The position numbers and the translations under genes are program-made. The notes beneath the pieces were generated by a model. The model saw only the letters and a list, made by a program, of their open reading frames with translations, was not told the origin of the DNA and did not search any database. From Acidovorax sp. NCPPB 3576 (GTDB lineage: Bacteria; Pseudomonadota; Gammaproteobacteria; Burkholderiales; Burkholderiaceae_C), in contig NZ_CP097267.1 of the NCBI RefSeq assembly GCF_028473605.1, positions 2,720,501-2,784,500 on the forward strand: a DNA stretch of 64,000 nucleotides, read 5' to 3'. Positions 51,714-59,843 of this stretch are shown here, one piece after another. Numbering within the stretch: the stretch's first letter is position 1; every line of letters starts with the position of its first letter.

Positions 51714-51767
51714 ATGGCGCATGGCGCATGGCGCATGGCGCATGGCGCATGGCGCATGGCGCATGGC
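51714..51767. repeat. Heptanucleotide tandem repeat (ATGGCGC)n
   Basis: ATGGCGC occurs seven times head to tail from 51714, followed by a partial copy ATGGC, 7.7 units in all. Each unit carries an ATG in a new reading frame. The tract ends 20 bp upstream of the predicted -35 at 51787 and 89 bp upstream of the IPTL-CTERM gene start. Unit number changes by slipped strand would shift this spacing. Confidence 0.9.
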
Positions 51768-51786
51768 TTCGGAAAGGATGCGGCCA

Positions 51787-51814
51787 TTGCTATCGCCGCC
51801 ACTGAAGATATATT
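51787..51814 (+). promoter_or_regulatory. Predicted promoter of the LamG/IPTL-CTERM gene
   Basis: TTGCTA (51787-51792) and TATATT (51809-51814) are spaced by 16 bp, with the heptanucleotide tract just upstream. The spacer is short and the -35 is weak, consistent with dependence on an activator or tract length. Confidence 0.45.
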
Positions 51815-51855
51815 CCACAACTATCAATTTGTTACCGGTGAAGAGGGGCTGCGGA

Positions 51856-52983
51856 ATGACCTGGACACGGAAACCATGGCGGATGTTGGCCTCGATCGGC
51901 CTCATCTTGGCCGCTTTTTCGGCTTCGGCTGCGGACAACGCGCTGCACTTCGATGGCGCGAACGACCAGGTCGCGATGCCCGTTCCCGCGGCACTGAGTG
52001 CAGCCAACAGTTTCTCGACCACGGTGTGGATCAAGCCCGATTCGCTGCCAGCGGCCGCCCGGGTGTTTTTCGCCGAGACGGACACGTCCAACTTCGTCAC
52101 ACTGCTGATGACCACCCCCGGCACGATCATTGGCTATGTCGTCAATGGTGGCGTCACGGTGTCGACGAGATCCACCGATACGGTCACGGCAGGCGCCTGG
52201 AATCACGTTGCCATGACTTGGGATGCAACGACAAGCACCGTCGGCCTCTACATCAATGGCGTTTTGCAGCCCAGCGTGGCCGGCGGGGCCAGTTCCACCG
52301 GCACGAATGGATTGATGACGATCGGTTCGCGGACCGACGGAGCGCAATTTTTCCCCGGGTCGATGGATCGCTTCGATCTTTTCAACCGGGTCCTGACCGC
52401 CTCCGAAGTCACCACGGCGAAGGCCGGTTGCCAAGCCCCGGCGGGTGCGTCGAATTCGTATGCTTTCGACCAAGGCAATGCGGGAGGCAACAATGCCGGG
52501 CAGACCGGCCTGCCCGATGGGGCCGGGGGCAATAACGGCACGCTGCAGAACTTCGCACTCGCCGGGACCGTCTCCAATTGGGTGGCATCGGACGTCACCA
52601 GCCAATGCAGCTATGCCGTCGGCGGAACGGTTTCGGGGCTGACGGGAACGGGCCTCGTTCTACAAATCAACGGTGGCGGCAACGCGTCGATTTCGGCGAA
52701 CGGCGCGTTCTCGCTATCGGCCGTGCCTTACGGTGCGACCTATGTGGTGTCCGTGCTGAACCAGCCCACATCGCCAGCGCAGAGTTGCACCGTGACGAAC
52801 GGCACTGGCACGGTGTCGGGCCCCGTGAGCAACGTCGCTGTCGTCTGCACCGCCGTGGCGGTGCCGCCCGTGGCTGCGGCGGCGGCCATCCCGACGCTCA
52901 GCGAATGGGGGCGATACCTTCTGACGGCGTTGATGGCAGCGCTCGCACTGTTCATGCATCGGCGAAGCCGTGCCAATCGCTGA
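51856..52983 (+). CDS. LamG-like surface protein with IPTL-CTERM anchor
   Basis: A 375-residue secreted protein. It has a signal peptide (LASIGLILAAFSASAADNAL), a concanavalin A/LamG-like domain (about residues 25-190, NALHFDGANDQVAMPVPAAL), then a beta-rich region with Gly/Asn-rich repeats. It ends with the IPTL-CTERM signal IPTLSEWGRYLLTALMAALA plus an Arg-rich tail. That signal is processed by an exosortase, probably XrtH, not encoded here. The start ATG at 51856 has GAGGGG upstream. The longer frame runs into the tandem repeat and is less likely. Function is probably adhesion or surface structure. Confidence 0.85.
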   Translation: MTWTRKPWRMLASIGLILAAFSASAADNALHFDGANDQVAMPVPAALSAANSFSTTVWIKPDSLPAAARVFFAETDTSNFVTLLMTTPGTIIGYVVNGGVTVSTRSTDTVTAGAWNHVAMTWDATTSTVGLYINGVLQPSVAGGASSTGTNGLMTIGSRTDGAQFFPGSMDRFDLFNRVLTASEVTTAKAGCQAPAGASNSYAFDQGNAGGNNAGQTGLPDGAGGNNGTLQNFALAGTVSNWVASDVTSQCSYAVGGTVSGLTGTGLVLQINGGGNASISANGAFSLSAVPYGATYVVSVLNQPTSPAQSCTVTNGTGTVSGPVSNVAVVCTAVAVPPVAAAAAIPTLSEWGRYLLTALMAALALFMHRRSRANR

Positions 52984-53121
52984 GGGCTGGGCAATCGAGC
53001 GAGCCACCGCGTGCATGGCGTCTTAGCCACTTCTCCGGGAAACCAGGCCGACGGGCCTTATATAATCCGGCGCGCTACTGCGCAAAGCATTGCAAATCAA
53101 TGCTCCAGCCTCTAGCGCCAT

Positions 53122-53195
53122 GCGGGTGTAGTTCAATGGTAGAACGGCAGCTTCCCAAGCTTCATACGAGGGTTCGATTCCCTTCACCCGCTCCA
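53122..53195 (+). tRNA. tRNA-Gly (CCC)
   Basis: A 74-nt cloverleaf ending in CCA. The acceptor stem GCGGGTG pairs with CACCCGC, the T-arm is GAGGGTTCGATTCCCTT, and the anticodon loop TTCCCAA gives CCC. It matches the E. coli glycine CCC tRNA closely. Confidence 0.96.
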
Positions 53196-53240
53196 ATCGA
53201 TACCTGATCCACAGATGCCGATGCGTCTCTGGGTCGCCGC

Positions 53241-53267
53241 AAAAGGGGCTTTTCAGCCCCTTTTTTT
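53241..53267. terminator. Terminator between tRNA-Gly and the effector candidate
   Basis: AAAAGGGGCT (53241-53250) pairs with AGCCCCTTTT (53255-53264) around a 4-base loop. A T run follows on the plus strand; the A run gives a weaker T tract for the convergent gene. It overlaps the last bases of that gene. Confidence 0.88.
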
Positions 53268-53847
53268 ATCGCTCGGCCGCAGCGGACCTTGCTGGCGAAG
53301 CGTTCTGCGAAGGCTCTTCCGAAGAAGCACTGGCCCCGCTGGGATGCTCGTCAAGGGTCGGTAGCCGGGTCGACAGGTCCGATGCAGACGCAGAGGCAAG
53401 TTTCAACGAAGCCGCACGCTGCATCCTCTCCTGAAATCTCTGCTCCATCGTTTGCGCCAACTGCTGCGAGAGACCTTGGCGCCGTTTGTGGATGTCGTAC
53501 CGCTCACGCCGTTCTGCCTTGATTTCGGCGTAGGTGCGGGTGTCCTCCGGCGGATTCGGCAGCAATGCAATGTCGATCTCTTTCAGCATGACCTCGAACG
53601 GCACTTTGTCGTTCTGCATGGCTTGCAGCTTGGCCAGCTCCTGGCGGGATTCGCGGCTTTCCAGGTCCATGGATTGGCTACGCCGAGTGCTGCGGGGCGC
53701 CAGCAGCGAACTCAGGGCATCCGGAATGCGCATGGAACTGGATCGGCCCACAGCGCCGCCTTGCGGCTTTGCCTTTTCAGAAGAAGAGGCTTCTCTGGCA
53801 GAGACGTTTTGGGTAGAAGAGCGACCCAGCTTTTTCAAATAATCCAT
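53266..53847 (-). CDS. Candidate type III secretion effector, PIP-box controlled
   Basis: A 193-residue protein of unknown family. The first 50 residues are rich in Ser, Ala and Lys with no acidic cluster (MDYLKKLGRSSTQNVSAREA), as is common in type III secretion signals. The centre has a charged helical region (YAEIKAERRERYDIHKRRQG) that may form coiled coil, and the tail is Ser/Ala/Glu-rich. The ATG at 53847 has AGGAGGT 6 bases ahead. A PIP box lies 60 bp upstream. Effector status is inference from promoter and composition, as no homologue is recognised. Confidence 0.65.
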   Translation of the reverse strand: MDYLKKLGRSSTQNVSAREASSSEKAKPQGGAVGRSSSMRIPDALSSLLAPRSTRRSQSMDLESRESRQELAKLQAMQNDKVPFEVMLKEIDIALLPNPPEDTRTYAEIKAERRERYDIHKRRQGLSQQLAQTMEQRFQERMQRAASLKLASASASDLSTRLPTLDEHPSGASASSEEPSQNASPARSAAAER

Positions 53848-53906
53848 AAATGACCTCCTGGTACATCCATCATTGCTTAGGCACTCGCAGGAAGTCGCGA
53901 TCTGCC

Positions 53907-53931
53907 CCGAAGCGGCGTAGCCCCGTCCGAA
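53907..53931 (-). promoter_or_regulatory. Perfect PIP box (HrpX-type)
   Basis: On the minus strand it reads TTCGG, 15 bp, TTCGG, the plant-inducible promoter TTCGB-N15-TTCGB bound by HrpX/HrpB-type AraC regulators in Xanthomonas, Ralstonia and Acidovorax. It lies 60 bp upstream of the start codon of the effector candidate, in the right orientation. No clear -10 consensus is seen 30 bp downstream. Confidence 0.75.
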
Positions 53932-54017
53932 AAGACTTCAGCCACCACGCTTTGGGGACGGGCCGGGTTGCATCGATCAATAGATCAGGAAAAAACCGTT
54001 GGCACGTGCCGCCGAAC

Positions 54018-54042
54018 CCATTCGGCAGGCTTTGCCGAATGG
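54018..54042. other. Hairpin in the effector/asmA gap
   Basis: CCATTCGGCA and TGCCGAATGG form a perfect 10-bp stem with a 5-base loop. The 306-bp gap 53848-54153 also holds the palindrome GGCACGTGCC at 54001-54010 and the PIP box. No T run follows the hairpin, so it is not a terminator. Confidence 0.55.
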
Positions 54043-54153
54043 ATTCCATGCCGTGCAACAGCGTTGCCCGGGCTGTAGGACAACGGCGGCAAAGCGGCAT
54101 GGCAGCCGGGTGAACCCGCATGCGCGGGCTAGCATCGCCCAAAGAAAATACCC

Positions 54154-56445
54154 ATGACCATGCCCTCTGAGACCCCGCCTTCCTCCCCACCAACCTCTGT
54201 TGCCGCACCGGCCCCGCCCCGGCGGCGTTCACGGGTTCCTTTGGCCGCGGTGGCCGGCCTGCTCGTCGTGCTGCTGCTGTTGGTGGCCTTCGTCGCGTGG
54301 TTCGACTGGAACCGGGCTAAGCCCTGGATCAACCAGCAGGTCAGCGAGGCCACCGGCCGCCGCTTTGCCATCGAGGGCGATCTGAGGGCCCACTGGCAGT
54401 GGCCGCAGCCCGTGGAGACCGGCTGGCGCCGCTGGGTGCCGGGCGTCACGGTGCAGGCGGACCGGCTGGTGATGGACAACCGGGCGGACTTCGGCCACTT
54501 CGGTGCCCTGGATGTGCAGACGGACGATGCATCCACCGCCACCGTGCAGGCGCGTGCCGAGAAGGCCGCCGCATCGGCCACGCCTGCGGCGGCGTCGGCT
54601 GCATCGGCGGCTTCCGTGCCTGCCTCGCCTGCCGCGCCGGACAGCACGGCCTCGGTGCCCGCGTCCGGCCAGCCCATGGCCACCGTGGGCAGCGTGAGTG
54701 CTTCGCTTCGGCTCTTGCCACTGCTGTCGCGCCATGTGGCCATCGATACGCTGAGGCTCACCGTGCCCGACGTGGCGCTGGCCCGCAAGGCCGACGGCAG
54801 CAACAACTGGACCTTCGACCGCCCCGCCAGGGACGGCGGGCCGGCGAAGCCCAACCCCTGGAGCGTGAGCGTGGGCCAGGTGGTGGTGCGCGATGGCCAG
54901 CTGGCCTATGCCGATGCCGTGAAAGACCTGGCCTTCACCGCCAAGCTGGGCACCATCGACACGCCCGCCGGGCAGGCCCCCGGACCGTACGGCGTGCGCT
55001 TCGAGGTGCGGGGCCGCTATGCCCAGGCCCGCATCCAGGGCCGGGGCGAAGGCGGGCACGTCATGGATCTGCGCGAGAAGGTCGTGGACTACCCGCTGCG
55101 GTTCAAGGCCAAAGCCGGCACCGTGGAGGCCGAGGTGGAAGGCATCCTCTCCAACCCGGCCGCGTTGTCGGGCATGGACATGAAGGTGATGCTCAAGGCC
55201 GACAGCATGGCCGACCTGTACGACCTGACCGGCCTGGTGCTGCCCAACACCCCGCCGTTTCGCACGCGCGGCCGGCTGGTGGGCAGCCTGGAGCCGGACA
55301 ACGCCGTGTGGGAGTACCGCGATTTCGACGGCACCGTGGGCGACAGCGACCTGCACGGCAGCCTGACCTACACGTCGGCCAAGCCGCGCCCCCGCCTCAA
55401 GGGCACGATGACTTCCAAGAAACTGCGCCTGGCCGACTTAGGCCCGGTGCTGGGTGCGCCCACGGGCGAAGGCAAGGCGGAAAAAGGCACCTCCAAGCGG
55501 CCCGGAAAGGTGCTGCCCGATGTGGCGTTCGCCACCGACCGCTGGAACGCGATGGACCTGGACCTGACCTTCAGCGGCCAGCAGATCGTGCGCGACGAGA
55601 GCCTGCCGATCGAAAACCTGCGCGTGCATGCGGTGCTGGACAACGCCATGCTCACCCTCTCGCCCCTGCAGTTCGGCGTGGCGCAGGGCAAGATCGATTC
55701 CACCGTGGTGCTGGACAGCCGCACGAAGCCGCTCAAGGCCCAACTGCGCGGCAACGTGGAAGGGCTGCGGCTGTCGGGCCTGTTCCCCAAGGTCGAGCTG
55801 ATGGAAAAGAGCTTCGGCCGGCTCGACGGTGCCGTGGCCCTGAACGGCAGCGGCCAGTCGGTGGCCAGCATGCTGGGCAGCGCCAGCGGCGAGACACGGC
55901 TTTACATTCGCGATGGCCGTTTCAGCAAGCAGATGCTGGACCTGGCCGCGCTCAACGTGGGCAGCGTGGTGGTGGCCAAGCTCTTCGGCGATGACAAGGA
56001 GGTGCAGCTGCGCTGCGCCGTGGCCGACTTCGCGGTGAAGGACGGCATCGCGCAGACACGCTCGGTGAAGCTGAGCACCAACGAGGCCACGGTGGAAGCC
56101 ACCGGCACGGCCGACCTGGGCCGCGAACACCTGGACCTGCGCATCAAGCCCGAATCGCTGCAGTGGAAGTTCTTCTCCCTGCGCACGCCGCTGTACGTGA
56201 AGGGCCCGTTCGCCGATCCCAAGGTGGGGCTGGAGGCCGGCCCGCTGCTGCTGCGCGCGGGCGCCGCCGTGGCGGCTGCGGTGGTCGCCCCCGTGGCGCT
56301 GGCGCTGGCACCCATCACGGTGCCCGCCGCGGACGACGACGAGAACTGCGCCGTGCTGCTGGCCCGCGCCGGGGACAAGGTGCAAGGCGGTGCAGCGGGC
56401 GCGGCCCCGAAGCCGCCGGTTGCATCGCCAGCGCCCGCACGCTGA
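54154..56445 (+). CDS. AsmA family protein
   Basis: A 763-residue membrane-anchored periplasmic protein with an N-terminal Pro-rich cytoplasmic segment, one membrane helix (about residues 28-50) and then the AsmA domain (WINQQVSEATGRRFAIEGDL). The C-terminal AsmA_2 region has LGSASGETRLYIRDG. AsmA-like proteins belong to the bridge-type lipid-transport superfamily and affect outer-membrane lipid composition. The start ATG at 54154 is weakly supported; ATG at 54160 is an option. An Ala-rich low-complexity run lies near residues 125-160. Confidence 0.9.
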   Translation: MTMPSETPPSSPPTSVAAPAPPRRRSRVPLAAVAGLLVVLLLLVAFVAWFDWNRAKPWINQQVSEATGRRFAIEGDLRAHWQWPQPVETGWRRWVPGVTVQADRLVMDNRADFGHFGALDVQTDDASTATVQARAEKAAASATPAAASAASAASVPASPAAPDSTASVPASGQPMATVGSVSASLRLLPLLSRHVAIDTLRLTVPDVALARKADGSNNWTFDRPARDGGPAKPNPWSVSVGQVVVRDGQLAYADAVKDLAFTAKLGTIDTPAGQAPGPYGVRFEVRGRYAQARIQGRGEGGHVMDLREKVVDYPLRFKAKAGTVEAEVEGILSNPAALSGMDMKVMLKADSMADLYDLTGLVLPNTPPFRTRGRLVGSLEPDNAVWEYRDFDGTVGDSDLHGSLTYTSAKPRPRLKGTMTSKKLRLADLGPVLGAPTGEGKAEKGTSKRPGKVLPDVAFATDRWNAMDLDLTFSGQQIVRDESLPIENLRVHAVLDNAMLTLSPLQFGVAQGKIDSTVVLDSRTKPLKAQLRGNVEGLRLSGLFPKVELMEKSFGRLDGAVALNGSGQSVASMLGSASGETRLYIRDGRFSKQMLDLAALNVGSVVVAKLFGDDKEVQLRCAVADFAVKDGIAQTRSVKLSTNEATVEATGTADLGREHLDLRIKPESLQWKFFSLRTPLYVKGPFADPKVGLEAGPLLLRAGAAVAAAVVAPVALALAPITVPAADDDENCAVLLARAGDKVQGGAAGAAPKPPVASPAPAR

Positions 56446-56456
56446 GGCGCACATCG

Positions 56457-56518
56457 TTTGCTATATTTTTAATAGCTACACCCCTTAGATAAATATGCGC
56501 TGGAGGCACTTTTTGCCT
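56457..56518 (+). repeat. Dispersed AT-rich repeat, copy 7 (after asmA)
   Basis: Reads TTTGCTATATTTTTAATAGC then TACACCCCTTAGATAAATAT and GCGCTGGAGGC. All modules are present with variation in the middle (CCCTTAG for GCCCTAG). It lies between the convergent asmA and dnaE2 genes. Confidence 0.8.
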
Positions 56519-56600
56519 TGATGGCTATTTGAACGGCGGGCAGGGGCACCGCGGCCTTCCCGGCCGCTCGATCCATGCCCCGCCTTGGGGTGAATGCAGG

Positions 56601-59600
56601 TCAGTGGAAATCCCGGCTGCCATCGAGCGCCTGGGCCAGGCGCCCGAGCAGCGGCGTCATGTCCTTGCAGCGCTGGGCCACGAGGTGCCGCACCGCCCCG
56701 CCCTGCCCGGCCGGCACGCCCGGCGGCAGCGGGCTGGCCTGCCACACGCCCTCCACGGCCAGCAGCCGCGAGCGCAGCAGTGCATTGCGCCAGGTCTCCA
56801 CCAGCGACGGCCAGACGATGACGTTGACGGGCCCGGTTTCGTCCTCCAGCGTGATGAACATCGTGCCGTTGGCCGATCCGGGCCGCTGGCGCACGGTGAC
56901 GATGCCGCAGGCACGCACGATGCGGCCGTTGGGCGTGTCGCGCAGCGCCAGGGCGGTGAGCAGCCGCCAGCGCTGCAGCCGGCCGCGCAGCAGCGCCAGC
57001 GGATGGCGGCGCAGCGTGAGGCCCGTGGCGGCGTAGTCGAACAGAATCTCTTCGCCCTCGGGTGCTTCGGGCAGGGCCAGGGGCGCCTCGTTCACCGCCG
57101 CATCCTGCAGCAAGGCCGGCGCGCGCCATTGCGCCGCGGCGTCCCAGGCCTGCTGGCGCCGGTGGCCCGACAAAGAGCGCAATGCATCGGCCGCGGCCAG
57201 CGCCTGCAGCGCGGGCCGGTCCAGCCGGGCGCGCAGGGCCAGGTCTTCGGTGCCGGCGAACGCCTGGACCGCGCGCGCCGTGACCAGCCGCTCGGCCGTG
57301 GCACGGGCCAGCCCCGCCACCAGCCGCAAGCCCAGGCGCACGGCCGGCTGCGGGTCGGCCACGCCGCGCACGGGCTGCGGCTCGCCTTCCAGGGTCGTGT
57401 CCCAGTCGCTGTGCACCGCATCGATGGGCAGCACGCGCACGCCGTGGCGCACGGCGTCCTGCACCAGTTGCGACGGCGTGTAGAAACCCATGGGCTGCGA
57501 ATTGAGCAGCGCCGCCAGAAAACAGGCGGGCTCGTGGCACTTGAACCAGCTGCTCGCATAGGCCAGCAAGGCGAAGCTGTAGGCATGGCTTTCGGGAAAG
57601 CCGTATTCGCCGAAGCCTTCGATCTGCCGGAAGATGCGCCGGGCGAAATCTTCGCTGTAGTCGTTGTCCGCCATGCCCTTCATGAAGGGTTCTTCGAAGC
57701 GGTGCACGCCGCCGGTGCGCTTCCATGCGGCCATGGAGCGGCGCAGGTCATCGGCCATGCCCGCCGTGAAGCCGGCGGCGATGATGGCGATCTGCATGAC
57801 CTGCTCCTGGAAGATGGGCACACCCAGGGTGCGCTCCAGCGCCGGGCGCAGGCTCTCGTGTTCCATGGGCGGCTTCTGGCCAGGCACCCTGCGCTCCCGG
57901 GCCTGCAGGTACGGGTGCACCATGCCGCCCTGGATCGGCCCCGGCCGCACGATGGCGACCTCGACCACCAGGTCGTACAGCTCGCGCGGGCGCAGGCGCG
58001 GCAGCATGCTCATCTGCGCCCGGCTTTCGATCTGGAACACGCCCACGGTGTCGGCCGCGCAGATCATGTCGTAGGTGGCGCCGTCCTCGCGCGGGATGCC
58101 GGCCAGGTCCCAGCGCTCGCCGCGCAGCACGGCGCGCAGGTCGAGGGCGCGGCGCAGCGCGCTCAGCATGCCCAGGGCGAGCACGTCCACCTTCATGAGG
58201 TGCATGTCGTCCAGGTCGTCCTTGTCCCACTGGATGATGGAGCGGCCGTCCATGCTGGCAGGCTCCACGGGCACCAGCCGCGTGAGCTTGCCCTCGGTGA
58301 GCACGAAGCCGCCGACGTGCTGGCTCAAATGGCGCGGAAAGCCTTTCAGGTCGCGCGCCAGCTTGAGCCACAGCTCGGCCACGTGCGGCGCCAGGGGGGC
58401 GCCCACGGCCTCGGCCAGCTCCTGCAGGCGGTCGGTGGCGATGGCCTCGTCGAACCAGTGGTGGTCCTTGGCGAAGGCATCGATGAGCGCAGGCGCCACG
58501 CCCAGGGCCTTGCCCACGTCGCGCAGCGCGCTGCGCGTGCGGTAGCTGATGACCACGGCCGCGATGGCCGCCCGCTCGCGGCCGTACTTGGCGTAGATGT
58601 ACTGGATGACTTCTTCGCGCCGGTCGTGCTCGAAGTCCACGTCAATGTCGGGCGGCTCGTCGCGCTCCTTGCTGATGAAGCGCTCGAACAGCAGCCGCGT
58701 CTTGGTCGGATCGACCGCCGTGATGCCTAGACAAAAGCACACCGCCGAATTGGCGGCGGAACCCCGGCCCTGGCACAGGATGCCCTGGCTGCGGGCATGG
58801 CGCACGATGTCGTGCACGGTGAGAAAGTACATCTCGTAGCGGCAGTGCGCGATGAGGTCCAGTTCCTTGGCGATCTGCATGCGCACGTCGTCCGGCACGC
58901 CCAGCGGGTAGCGCCCGTGCGCGCCCTGCCCGGTGTACCAGGCCAGCGCCTCGCCCGGCGTCATGCCCGGCGGCAGGGTTTCCCGCGGATAGCGGTAGCG
59001 GATTTCGTTCAGGCTGAACGTGCAGCGCGATGCCACGGCCAGCGTGGCCGCCAGCAGCGTGGGTGGGTAGATGGTGGCCAGGCGCATGCGCGCGCGCAGG
59101 TGCCGCTCGGCATTGGGCTGCAGCGCAAAACCGCATTCCGCCACGGGCCGGCCCAGGCGCACGGCAGTGACCACGTCCTGCAGGCGCTTGCGGCCACGCA
59201 CGTGCATGTGCACATCACCCGCCGCCACCAGCGGCAGGCCGAGCGCCTGGCCCACCTGCTCCAGCGTGGTCAGCCACAGGCTGTCGTCGGGGGCCAGGGG
59301 TTGCTCCACCGCCAGCCAGGGGGCGATATCCCAAGGGTTCAATTGCCCCATTGCCCTAGAAAAACATGCCTTGATAGCTATTAAATCAGTAGCATCCAGG
59401 TGATCGCGGCGTGGGGACAGCAGCACCTCGCAGCCACGCAGCAGCGCGAAGTCGGTGCCAGCGTGCAGGCGGTATTCGCCCTTGGGCGCGGCCTGCCGGG
59501 CCGCGGTGATGAACTCGCACAGGTTGCCCCAGCCCTCGGCGTTGCGCGCGAGCGCCACCAGTCGCAGGTCGCCCCAGGCGAACTCGCTGCCCACGATGAG

Positions 59601-59843
59601 CTTCAGGCCGAGCTTTTGCGCCACGGTGTGCGCCCGCACCACGCCGGCCACCGAGCATTCGTCGGTGATCGCCAGCGCCGTATAGCCCAGTTCCGCCGCG
59701 CGCTGCACCAGTTCGGCGGGGTGCGAGGCGCCGCGCTGGAAACTGAAGTTGGTGAGGCAATGCAGTTCGGCATAGTCCGGCAGGGCATGCGCGGGCCGGG
59801 TCGGTGGCCCACCCGGGGAAGGGGTAACTGGGACGCCGCTCAT
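56601..59843 (-). CDS. dnaE2: Error-prone DNA polymerase DnaE2
   Basis: A 1080-residue C-family polymerase of the SOS mutasome, used for translesion synthesis. It has the PHP domain at the N-terminus (YAELHCLTNFSFQRGASHPAE), the palm with DIDVDFEHDRREEVIQYIYA, and a C-terminal OB region with GSANGTMFITLEDETGPVNV. Its ATG overlaps the imuB stop (ATGA). Residues ~149-168, DATDLIAIKACFSRAMGQLN, correspond to a dispersed repeat copy inserted in frame within the PHP domain. The partners imuA and imuB lie upstream. Confidence 0.95.
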   Translation of the reverse strand: MSGVPVTPSPGGPPTRPAHALPDYAELHCLTNFSFQRGASHPAELVQRAAELGYTALAITDECSVAGVVRAHTVAQKLGLKLIVGSEFAWGDLRLVALARNAEGWGNLCEFITAARQAAPKGEYRLHAGTDFALLRGCEVLLSPRRDHLDATDLIAIKACFSRAMGQLNPWDIAPWLAVEQPLAPDDSLWLTTLEQVGQALGLPLVAAGDVHMHVRGRKRLQDVVTAVRLGRPVAECGFALQPNAERHLRARMRLATIYPPTLLAATLAVASRCTFSLNEIRYRYPRETLPPGMTPGEALAWYTGQGAHGRYPLGVPDDVRMQIAKELDLIAHCRYEMYFLTVHDIVRHARSQGILCQGRGSAANSAVCFCLGITAVDPTKTRLLFERFISKERDEPPDIDVDFEHDRREEVIQYIYAKYGRERAAIAAVVISYRTRSALRDVGKALGVAPALIDAFAKDHHWFDEAIATDRLQELAEAVGAPLAPHVAELWLKLARDLKGFPRHLSQHVGGFVLTEGKLTRLVPVEPASMDGRSIIQWDKDDLDDMHLMKVDVLALGMLSALRRALDLRAVLRGERWDLAGIPREDGATYDMICAADTVGVFQIESRAQMSMLPRLRPRELYDLVVEVAIVRPGPIQGGMVHPYLQARERRVPGQKPPMEHESLRPALERTLGVPIFQEQVMQIAIIAAGFTAGMADDLRRSMAAWKRTGGVHRFEEPFMKGMADNDYSEDFARRIFRQIEGFGEYGFPESHAYSFALLAYASSWFKCHEPACFLAALLNSQPMGFYTPSQLVQDAVRHGVRVLPIDAVHSDWDTTLEGEPQPVRGVADPQPAVRLGLRLVAGLARATAERLVTARAVQAFAGTEDLALRARLDRPALQALAAADALRSLSGHRRQQAWDAAAQWRAPALLQDAAVNEAPLALPEAPEGEEILFDYAATGLTLRRHPLALLRGRLQRWRLLTALALRDTPNGRIVRACGIVTVRQRPGSANGTMFITLEDETGPVNVIVWPSLVETWRNALLRSRLLAVEGVWQASPLPPGVPAGQGGAVRHLVAQRCKDMTPLLGRLAQALDGSRDFH
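59340..59399 (-). repeat. Dispersed AT-rich repeat, copy 8 (inside dnaE2)
   Basis: On the minus strand it reads GATGCTACTGATTTAATAGC then TATCAAGGCATGTTTTTCTA and GGGCAATGGGGC. The AT-rich palindrome and a CTAGGGCAA motif resemble the other copies but the middle differs, so it is a variant subtype. It is translated in frame in DnaE2. Confidence 0.55.

Noticed and set aside
53848..54153. A second PIP box formed by TTCGG motifs around the 54018 hairpin
   Set aside because: The spacing between the TTCGG words is 18, not 15, so it does not fit the consensus.
56529..58730. A 733-codon plus-strand frame opposite dnaE2
   Set aside because: No domain and antisense composition; dnaE2 is clearly real.
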